Notes under the pieces: generated by a model | Told to the model about the DNA's origin: nothing | Databases searched by the model: none | What the model saw: the letters and a program-made list of their open reading frames with translations, nothing else | In this document: positions 7,394 through 14,151 of the stretch, piece after piece | Position numbering within the stretch: position 1 is the first letter of the stretch | How the letters are laid out: the number at the start of each line of letters is the position of its first letter | Made by a program: the position numbers and the translations under genes | Origin: CAADGY01 sp900696665 | GTDB lineage: Bacteria; Acidobacteriota; Terriglobia; Bryobacterales; Bryobacteraceae | Direction of reading: 5' to 3' | Assembly: GCA_035063885.1 (NCBI GenBank) | Contig: JAPSFM010000081.1 | Location: 1-24,366, forward strand | DNA length: 24,366 nt

Positions 7394-9330
7394 AATATTA
7401 CCTCACGACTCCGATCTACTACGTCAACGCTGCTCCGCACATTGGGCATGCCTACACTACCATCGTTGCCGACCTGGTGCGGCGCTTTAAACGGATGCAA
7501 GGCTATGACGCCATTTTGACGACGGGTTCCGACGAGCATGGTGTGAACGTGGAGCGTGCCGCACACCGGGCCGGCAAGAGCACCAAGGAGTTTTGCGACG
7601 TCATTTCAGAGGAGTTCCGTGTCCAATGGGAGCGCTTGGGGCTGGGTATAGACCGCTTTCAGCGCACGACCAGTCCTCAGCACGCCAAGGTGGTTCAGGA
7701 TCTTTTCGAGCGCTGCCGCCGGAACGGCTATGTCTACAAGGGCTCCTACACCGGACAGTATTGCCCGTTCGACAACCTGTACGTGAACGATGCCAAGCCT
7801 GGCGACCCGTGTCCCGATTGCGGCCGCCCCACCGAAACCGTTACGGAGGAGAACTTCTTCTTCAAACTGTCGGCGTTCGCGGACCGTCTGCTTGAGCTTT
7901 ACGACACGCAGCCGGATTTTATACAGCCCGCCACGCGGCGCAATGAAGTGATCGCATTCGTAAAGCAAGGGCTCCAGGATCTGTCCATCACTCGAACGAA
8001 CATCAAGTGGGGCATTCCGGTCGAGGGGGAGGCCCCCCACGTTTTCTATGTCTGGTTCGATGCGCTTAGCACCTATATGAGCGCGGTTGAGGGCGAAGGG
8101 CTCTGGCCGGCGGACCTCCATCTGATCGGCAAGGAAATCGTGCGGTTCCATGCCATCTACTGGCCCACTTTTTTGTGGGCTGCCGGGCTGGAGCTTCCGA
8201 AGCGCATTTATGCTCACGGCTGGCTGCTGTTTGAAAGCGACAAGATGTCGAAGTCGCGCGGCAATATCGTGCGGGCCATTCCCATCAGCCAGGTGATGGG
8301 CGTCGACGCGCTACGCTACTTTCTACTACGCGAAATAGTGTTCGGGCAGGATGGCAGTTTCAGCTATGACGCGCTGGTGGGCCGGTACAACTCGGACCTG
8401 GCGAACGGACTGGGAAATCTCGCAAGCCGGACCCTGAGCATGATTCATCAATACCGCGGCGGCGCTGTGCCATCGGCAACCCCGGCAGCATCTTCCGCTG
8501 TCGCGACACAGGCTGGCGATACGATCGCGGCCGTGATCGCGGCGTTTGAAAATTTCGAGTTTTCGAAAGGGTTGGAGACGCTCTGGTCGCTGCTGTCGGT
8601 CGTAGACCGGTTCATCGTCGAAAAAGCGCCATGGGTTCTCGCCAAGAAGGAAGACGAAGCGTCACAGGCGGTTTTGAATGAGACGCTCTACACGGCCGCG
8701 GAAGTTCTCCGCATTGCAACGGTACTGCTTGCGCCGGTGCTTCCGGAATCCGCCGCACGCATCTGGCGGCAACTGGGCATGACGCAGCCCCTGGAGGAGG
8801 TTCGGTTTACCGGCCTGAGATGGGGACAACTCGCCGCGGGCCAGAAGATCGGCGAAGCCACCGCTGTGTTTCCACGCATCGACGCTAGGCCGGCCATTGG
8901 CAAGATGCGCGAGCTGGAAAAGCAGGAGACGGCGCGGCAGGCCGCCCTGTTCGGAAAGACCGCGCCGGAGGCCCCCACAGCGGCTCCGCCGCAAGGCGAC
9001 GGCACGATCACCATCGACGACTTTTCCAAAATCGATCTGCGCGTTGGAGAGGTGCGTTCGGCCGAGCGCGTGAAAGGCGCGGACAAACTGCTCCACATGA
9101 TGATCGATATCGGAGAAGAGCGGCCCCGCAGCATCGTCGCGGGAATCGCGCAGGCTTATACGCCGGAGCAAATGGTGGGCAGGAAGGTCGTCATCGTAGC
9201 GAATTTGCAGCCGCGCAAACTCCGCGGCATCGAATCGCAAGGCATGATTGTAGCAGCGTCGCTCGCTGATGGCGCCCCGGTCTTGGCAGGGTTTCTCGAA
9301 GACGTGCCTATTGGAGCACGCCTGAAGTGA
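7390..9330 (+). CDS. metG: Methionyl-tRNA synthetase with C-terminal tRNA-binding domain
   Basis: A 646-residue cytosolic class I synthetase that charges tRNA-Met. The HIGH motif is at residues 17-20 and KMSKS at 285-289. The zinc insert has a single knuckle with Cys125, Asp128, Cys141 and Cys144, so one usual cysteine is an aspartate. Residues from about 360 to 500 form the anticodon-binding helical domain. From about residue 538 a Trbp111-like OB-fold domain follows (IDDFSKIDLRVGEV ... NLQPRKLRGIESQGM), which mediates dimerisation and general tRNA binding in other MetRS. The gene starts inside the larC stop codon and ends in a GTGA overlap with tatD, so it is in the middle of an operon. Confidence 0.97.
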   Translation: MKYYLTTPIYYVNAAPHIGHAYTTIVADLVRRFKRMQGYDAILTTGSDEHGVNVERAAHRAGKSTKEFCDVISEEFRVQWERLGLGIDRFQRTTSPQHAKVVQDLFERCRRNGYVYKGSYTGQYCPFDNLYVNDAKPGDPCPDCGRPTETVTEENFFFKLSAFADRLLELYDTQPDFIQPATRRNEVIAFVKQGLQDLSITRTNIKWGIPVEGEAPHVFYVWFDALSTYMSAVEGEGLWPADLHLIGKEIVRFHAIYWPTFLWAAGLELPKRIYAHGWLLFESDKMSKSRGNIVRAIPISQVMGVDALRYFLLREIVFGQDGSFSYDALVGRYNSDLANGLGNLASRTLSMIHQYRGGAVPSATPAASSAVATQAGDTIAAVIAAFENFEFSKGLETLWSLLSVVDRFIVEKAPWVLAKKEDEASQAVLNETLYTAAEVLRIATVLLAPVLPESAARIWRQLGMTQPLEEVRFTGLRWGQLAAGQKIGEATAVFPRIDARPAIGKMRELEKQETARQAALFGKTAPEAPTAAPPQGDGTITIDDFSKIDLRVGEVRSAERVKGADKLLHMMIDIGEERPRSIVAGIAQAYTPEQMVGRKVVIVANLQPRKLRGIESQGMIVAASLADGAPVLAGFLEDVPIGARLK

Positions 9331-10154
9331 GTCTTACCGACACTCATTGCCACCTTGATGACGAAAAGTTCGACTCCGACCGCGATGCCGCCATCGAGCG
9401 AGCCCTGGAAGCTGGTGTGACGCAAATCGTCGCCGTCGGAACGGGCGATGGGCCTCCGGACCTGGAGTCCGGTATCCGGCTGGCCGACGCACATCGAAAT
9501 GTGTACGCCACGGTGGGAGTGCACCCGCACGACGCGAGCAAAGCCGATGATGGCAGCCTCCGCCGGCTGGAGGAGTTGTTAAAGCACGAAAAGGTAATAG
9601 CGATCGGGGAGATTGGCCTCGATTATCACTACGATTTCTCGCCGCGCGACCGGCAGCGGGCCGTGTTCGTGGAGCAGATGCGAATCGCACGGGACGCGCG
9701 GAAACCCATCGTGATTCACACACGCGAGGCCTGGGACGACACGCTTGCCTTGCTCGCAGAGCATTGGGCGCCATCTCGCCTTGGCGGCATCATGCACTGC
9801 TTTACAGGTGGAACAGCGCAGGCGGCACAGTGTCTTCAACTCGGCTTTCATCTGAGCTTCGCCGGAATCCTGACCTTTCCAAAAGCGGTGGAGATCCGCG
9901 AAGCGGCGGCCATGTGCCCAATGGAACGGCTGCTGGTGGAGACAGACGCACCCTATCTTGCCCCGATCCCGCACCGGGGCAAACGCAACGAGCCCGCGTT
10001 CGTTGTACATACCGCACAGGTGTTGGCCGGCTTGCGCGGACTCACCTTCGAGGAAGTCGCACGGCTTACCACGCACAATTTTAGCCGGCTCTGTTTGCCA
10101 GAGAATCGGGACAGCGGGTACACTGAAACCATTCCATGGGATTCAGCAAGCTAG
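9327..10154 (+). CDS. tatD: TatD-family metal-dependent hydrolase / DNase
   Basis: A 275-residue TatD/YcfH-type TIM-barrel hydrolase. The metal-binding residues characteristic of the family are present: the N-terminal THCH pair (His7, His9), GEIGLDYH near residue 95, VIHTRE near 127, MHCF near 155 and ETDAPYL near 204. Characterised members are Mg-dependent 3'-5' exonucleases acting on DNA, with roles in repair and quality control. TatD/YcfH next to metG is a common bacterial arrangement. The start is GTG within the metG stop codon (GTGA). Its last 19 nt overlap the start of the polyprenyl synthase, and the C-terminal tail after about residue 260 is not conserved. Confidence 0.93.
   Translation: MSLTDTHCHLDDEKFDSDRDAAIERALEAGVTQIVAVGTGDGPPDLESGIRLADAHRNVYATVGVHPHDASKADDGSLRRLEELLKHEKVIAIGEIGLDYHYDFSPRDRQRAVFVEQMRIARDARKPIVIHTREAWDDTLALLAEHWAPSRLGGIMHCFTGGTAQAAQCLQLGFHLSFAGILTFPKAVEIREAAAMCPMERLLVETDAPYLAPIPHRGKRNEPAFVVHTAQVLAGLRGLTFEEVARLTTHNFSRLCLPENRDSGYTETIPWDSAS
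10095..10124 (+). promoter_or_regulatory. Candidate internal sigma-70 promoter for the polyprenyl synthase
   Basis: TTGCCA at 10095-10100 and TACACT at 10119-10124 are separated by 18 nt, a reasonable sigma-70 match lying inside the end of tatD. Initiation about 7 nt downstream of the -10 would put the transcript start near 10131, only about 5 nt before the ATG at 10136. No Shine-Dalgarno site precedes that ATG, so a near-leaderless message is possible. Confidence 0.35.
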
Positions 10155-11137
10155 GGCAGTCTTTCACCGCTAGGGAAATCCTGGATCTGGTTCGGGAAGA
10201 TCTGCGGAAGGTAGAGAGGGAGATCAGTCTCGAATCCGTCGCCTCGGTCGATGCCATTACCACGATCGGCAAGTACTTGCAGGACGGCGGCGGGAAGCGG
10301 CTACGCCCCACTCTCCTCTTGCTGGCATGCAGGCTTTTCGGCGAGCCGCCCGAGAGCGCTATCCGTCTTGCCGCGGTTATCGAGATCATCCACACGGCGA
10401 CACTGGTCCACGACGATGTCATCGATATCGCCAAGACGCGCCGCGGCAGGCCCTCCCCGAACGTGATTTGGGGCAATCACACTTCCGTGCTCGCGGGAGA
10501 CTGGCTGTATATGCAGGCCTTTCAGATGGCCCTTCGCGAGCGCAGCTTCCATGTTTTAGACCTGCTGATCGGCCTCACTCAGATGATGGTGGAAGGCGAA
10601 CTGCTACAACTGGATCGCATCCGGAAAATCGATATCTCGGAAGCGGATTACATGGAGCTGGTCGATCGGAAGACAGCCAGTTTGTTTTCCGTCGCGGCCC
10701 GGCTCGGGGCGATTACTGCCGGGGCGGACGACGTTTCCGAAGCCCGCTTGGGCGAATACGGATGGAGCCTCGGCATTGCATTTCAACTCGTGGACGATGT
10801 TCTCGATTTTACCGCCGACGAATCTGTGCTGGGAAAACCCGTCGGAAACGATCTTCGGGAAGGCAAAGTGACGCTGCCGCTCATTTACGCGCTGGAACAG
10901 GCGAGCGGTTCCGAGCGCGAACTGGTCGGAACTGTTCTGGCCGATGCGAGCTACCACCACGTGCCATTCTCAACCATTCTCGAGCTCATCGAGCGCCACG
11001 ACGGCATCTCGCGAGTCAAAGCGCGCGCGCAGATGTTTACGGATAAGGCGCGCTCCATTGCAATGGGGTTTCCCGAATCGCCATATCAGCGGGCGCTCGT
11101 GGCCCTAACGGACCTCGTCACCGAGCGTGATTACTGA
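10136..11137 (+). CDS. Long-chain trans-polyprenyl diphosphate synthase
   Basis: A 333-residue all-alpha isoprenoid synthase of the IspB/HepT/SdsA type. The IPP/phosphate-binding GGGKRLRP is at residues 51-58, the first aspartate-rich motif DDVID at 93-97, and the second DDVLD at 220-225 within FQLVDD. The residue five places before the first motif is Ala88, a small side chain that in this family allows long products, so a C35-C50 product for the menaquinone/ubiquinone side chain is likely. This is inference from the family rule. The start overlaps the end of tatD, and a possible own promoter lies just upstream. Chain length, and hence the choice between ispB, hepT and sdsA, cannot be fixed from sequence. 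Confidence 0.92.
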   Translation: MGFSKLGQSFTAREILDLVREDLRKVEREISLESVASVDAITTIGKYLQDGGGKRLRPTLLLLACRLFGEPPESAIRLAAVIEIIHTATLVHDDVIDIAKTRRGRPSPNVIWGNHTSVLAGDWLYMQAFQMALRERSFHVLDLLIGLTQMMVEGELLQLDRIRKIDISEADYMELVDRKTASLFSVAARLGAITAGADDVSEARLGEYGWSLGIAFQLVDDVLDFTADESVLGKPVGNDLREGKVTLPLIYALEQASGSERELVGTVLADASYHHVPFSTILELIERHDGISRVKARAQMFTDKARSIAMGFPESPYQRALVALTDLVTERDY

Positions 11138-11143
11138 GAAGTA

Positions 11144-12490
11144 GTGAAGACCCGGCGTGAATGGTTGACCGGCGGCGGCTCCCTGTTGGGAGCGGCGGCG
11201 AGTGCGTTCGCATCTCAGAAGCGGGGTGGCCGCAGGCCGCGCATTTTGCTCCGCGGCTCCTGGCAGAGTGTGAACATCGGCGATATCGGGCACACACCCG
11301 GAGCACTCTCTCTACTGAACAAGCACTTCCCCGATGCCGAGGTCACGCTGTGGCCGGGACGGCTGGATCAGGCGTCGCGGAACCTGCTGACGCAGAACTA
11401 TCCGGATCTGAAGATCGTGGAGGGAGCGGTGGGGACGGACGGGCGTCCAACGCCGGAGTTGGCGCGTGCGTGGGCGGAGACCGGCCTGTATCTTAGCGGG
11501 TCCGGCTCTGGATTCCCCGCGAGCGCGCACGCCGTCGCATTTCACAAGGCGACCGGCAAGCCGGTCGGGGTGTTTGGCGTCAGCACAGACCCGATCTCGG
11601 GCATTGGAGAGGGAAGAGAGCCAGAGGGCGGCACGCTGCGGGAGTTGCGCACGAAAGCGCTGCGGCTGCCGCCCGGACACTTGCCCGCTGATCTGCGATA
11701 CATCATCGATCGCGCTGCGTTCTTCTTCTGCCGTGACACAATTTCGCGGGACTATCTTCGGGCGCAGAAAATAAGGACGCCGATTCTCGAGTTCGGGCCC
11801 GATACCCAACTCGGCATGCATATTCGCGATGATGCGAAGGGACTGGCGTACCTGAAAGTAAGCGGGCTCGAAGAAGGGCGCTTCATTTGCGTCATCCCGA
11901 GGCTCCGCTACACGCCGTATTACCGCATCTACGGCACGGCGCGCACTCCGGCGGATGATATCAGAGATGCTATCAACTCGCGCACGACCGAAGCGGACCA
12001 TGCCAAGCTGCGCGAGATGATCATCTCTTACGTGAAGAACACGGGGAACCGCGTGCTCGCGTGTCCGGAGATGACTTATCAGGTCGAACTGGCGAAGGCG
12101 GTTCTGGTCGATCCTCTGCCCGATGCGATCAGGAAGAACGTGGTGTGGCGGGACAGCTTCTGGCTGCCCGACGAAGCCGCGTCTATCTATGCGCGCGCGC
12201 AGGCGGTGATCAGTGTGGAATGCCATTCCCCGCTGATCGCGCTGTGCAACGGAACACCGGCGATGTACGTGCGGCAGCCCACCGATACCTGCAAGGGCCA
12301 GATGTATCGTGATTTCGGCGCGGAGAGGTGGATCTTCGAGATCGAGGAGACCGGTGGGGACGAGCTGTGGTCGCGGGTGGCGGAGATTGTGAAAGATCCA
12401 CCAAAGGCAAGGGCTCGTGTCCGGTCAATTCTGTCCGGGATCGAGGACCGGCAGAAGCGGATGGTTGCTGCTGTACGAGCAGCCTTCTGA
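11144..12490 (+). CDS. Polysaccharide pyruvyl transferase family protein with TAT signal
   Basis: A 448-residue protein. Residues 1-24 form a good TAT signal: TRREWL at 3-8, a hydrophobic GSLLGAAASAFA stretch, then an AFA-type cleavage site. The mature part resembles the polysaccharide pyruvyl transferase (CsaB/WcaK) superfamily: a GD-containing motif after the first strand (SVNIGDIGHTPG, residues 42-53), a middle segment with FCRDTISRDYL, and a C-terminal block with a conserved-position histidine (VECHSPLIALCNGTPAMYV, His361). Characterised members move pyruvate from phosphoenolpyruvate to cell-surface glycans. An exported copy is unusual because the donor is cytoplasmic, so the reaction may differ. 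GTG start at 11144 lies 6 nt after the polyprenyl synthase stop. It ends 6 nt from the convergent aldehyde dehydrogenase. Confidence 0.78.
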   Translation: MKTRREWLTGGGSLLGAAASAFASQKRGGRRPRILLRGSWQSVNIGDIGHTPGALSLLNKHFPDAEVTLWPGRLDQASRNLLTQNYPDLKIVEGAVGTDGRPTPELARAWAETGLYLSGSGSGFPASAHAVAFHKATGKPVGVFGVSTDPISGIGEGREPEGGTLRELRTKALRLPPGHLPADLRYIIDRAAFFFCRDTISRDYLRAQKIRTPILEFGPDTQLGMHIRDDAKGLAYLKVSGLEEGRFICVIPRLRYTPYYRIYGTARTPADDIRDAINSRTTEADHAKLREMIISYVKNTGNRVLACPEMTYQVELAKAVLVDPLPDAIRKNVVWRDSFWLPDEAASIYARAQAVISVECHSPLIALCNGTPAMYVRQPTDTCKGQMYRDFGAERWIFEIEETGGDELWSRVAEIVKDPPKARARVRSILSGIEDRQKRMVAAVRAAF

Positions 12491-12496
12491 GCCGCT

Positions 12497-14071
12497 TCAC
12501 AACGCGAATTCGATTCCCTGTGCCAAGGGAAGATCACCGGACCAGTTGATGGTGACTGTCTGGCGGCGCATATAGGTTTTCCAGGCGTCACTACCCGCCT
12601 CGCGCCCTCCCCCCGTTTCCTTTTCTCCGCCGAAGGCTCCTCCAATTTCGGCGCCACTGGTGCCGATGTTCACGTTGGCAATGCCGCAGTCGCTGCCCCG
12701 GGCGCTGAGAAAGGTCTCGGCGGAGATCAGGTTCGTAGTGAAAATCGATGAAGAAAGCCCTTGCGGTACATCGTTGTGCCACTCGATGGCTTCATCGAGC
12801 GTGTCGAATTCAATCAGGTATAACACCGGCGCGAAGAGTTCTTCTTTCAGAATCGGCATCTCCGGCCGTGCTTTGACGAGCGTGGGTTCGACGTAGCACC
12901 CGCCTGCCCGGTCCAGCACTTTGCCGCCGAAAATCACCTCGCCGCCCTGCTCCCGCGCACGCGCGAGGCCCTCCATCATGTCCTTCACGGCAGCACGGTT
13001 GATCAGAGGACCCATCAGCGTATCGGCGTGCAAGGGATCCCCTATGCGGATCTGCCCGTAGACGTTCAGAAGCTTGCCTGTCAGTTTTGACGCTATGCCT
13101 TTCTGCAGAAAGAGCCGCCGGATGGTTGTGCAACGCTGGCCCGCGGTTCCAACGGCGCCGAAAAGCACCGCCCGTAAAGTGAGGTCGAGGTTCGCATCGT
13201 CCATCACGATCACACCGTTGTTGCCGCCTAGTTCGAGGAGTGTGCGTCCCAGGCGATTGCCCACTGCCTCCTGAACGCGGTACCCCATCGACGTGGAGCC
13301 CGTCGCGCTGATCAGCGGGAACCGCCGGTCTTTTGACATGCGCTCGCCAACAACCGAACTCTTGCCGATTACGAGATTGAATACTCCCCGCCAGCCATGA
13401 CGCTCGAGCACGCGGTTACAGATATTCTGAACGGCAATGGCGCAGAGCGGCGTTTCCGAAGATGGCTTCCAGACGACACAGTCGCCGCAAACGGCGGCGA
13501 TCATGGCATTCCAAGCCCAAACGGCCACAGGGAAATTAAAGGAGGTGATGACACCCACCGGTCCCAGCGGATGCCACTGCTCGTACATCCGGTGGCCAGG
13601 CCGCTCGCTGTGCATGGAAAGTCCATAAAGCTGGCGCGAGAGACCGGCGGCAAAATCCGCGATGTCGATCATTTCCTGCACCTCCCCCTTGCCCTCCGGG
13701 AGAATCTTGCCCATTTCGAGCGACACCAGCGCGCCCAAGTCGTCTTTCGCCCGGCGCAGCCCATCGGCGATATCACGGATAATCTGGCCGCGTTGCGGAG
13801 CTGGCAGCAGGCGCCAATCGTGAAAAGCATCGGCGGCGTGCCATACCACCTCGTCGTATTCTTCTTCGGCGGCCATCCGCACCCGCGCGATTTCCTTGCC
13901 GTCGTGAGGACTCAAAGAGATGAGTTCGCCCCCTTCGGGCTTGGGAATCCACTCGCCCCAGCACGCACCGGAGTGGATGCCCTCGATTCCAAGCCGTTGG
14001 AGAAGGCCGCGGCCGGGCGGCGAACCGGACGCCTCCGCTTGTACTTCTTTCACGTTGTCAGAGCCAGCCAT
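12497..14071 (-). CDS. ALDH7-type aldehyde dehydrogenase (alpha-aminoadipic semialdehyde dehydrogenase-like)
   Basis: A 524-residue NAD(P)-dependent aldehyde dehydrogenase when started at ATG 14071, which has a GGAGGG Shine-Dalgarno site 8 nt upstream. Catalytic residues are Asn179 (SFNFPVA), Lys202 (WKPS), Glu280 (ELGGNN) and the nucleophile Cys314 (GQRCTT). The ELGGNN signature, the RRL after the cysteine and the C-terminal GTSGAEIGGAFGGEK and GSDAWKTYMRR blocks are typical of ALDH7 (antiquitin, PipA/AmaB). Members oxidise alpha-aminoadipic semialdehyde in lysine breakdown and other semialdehydes in stress responses. No other lysine-catabolic gene is nearby, so the substrate is open. It lies downstream of clpC but is separated from it by an intrinsic terminator. 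Confidence 0.92.
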   Translation of the reverse strand: MAGSDNVKEVQAEASGSPPGRGLLQRLGIEGIHSGACWGEWIPKPEGGELISLSPHDGKEIARVRMAAEEEYDEVVWHAADAFHDWRLLPAPQRGQIIRDIADGLRRAKDDLGALVSLEMGKILPEGKGEVQEMIDIADFAAGLSRQLYGLSMHSERPGHRMYEQWHPLGPVGVITSFNFPVAVWAWNAMIAAVCGDCVVWKPSSETPLCAIAVQNICNRVLERHGWRGVFNLVIGKSSVVGERMSKDRRFPLISATGSTSMGYRVQEAVGNRLGRTLLELGGNNGVIVMDDANLDLTLRAVLFGAVGTAGQRCTTIRRLFLQKGIASKLTGKLLNVYGQIRIGDPLHADTLMGPLINRAAVKDMMEGLARAREQGGEVIFGGKVLDRAGGCYVEPTLVKARPEMPILKEELFAPVLYLIEFDTLDEAIEWHNDVPQGLSSSIFTTNLISAETFLSARGSDCGIANVNIGTSGAEIGGAFGGEKETGGGREAGSDAWKTYMRRQTVTINWSGDLPLAQGIEFAL

Positions 14072-14079
14072 TCGAAAAG

Positions 14080-14085
14080 CCCTCC
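14080..14085 (-). promoter_or_regulatory. Shine-Dalgarno site that fixes the aldehyde dehydrogenase start
   Basis: On the minus strand GGAGGG lies 8 nt before ATG 14071. This argues against a start further upstream at 14104, which would fall inside the clpC terminator. Confidence 0.75.
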
Positions 14086-14102
14086 GCGTCCGCTGCCAAT
14101 GC

Positions 14103-14127
14103 AAAAAGGGCCGGATTTCTCCGGCCC
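14103..14127 (-). terminator. Rho-independent terminator after clpC
   Basis: On the minus strand a perfect 7-bp GC stem (GGGCCGG/CCGGCCC, plus-strand 14108-14114 and 14121-14127) with a 6-nt loop is followed directly by five T residues. It lies 25 nt after the clpC stop and 31 nt before the aldehyde dehydrogenase start. It is the clearest terminator in the window. Confidence 0.85.
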
Positions 14128-14151
14128 CTCGAATTTCACTTTACCGCCATG

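Noticed and set aside
11312..12226. Open frame of 304 codons on the minus strand
   Set aside because: Shadow of the pyruvyl transferase family gene; arginine-rich and without motifs.
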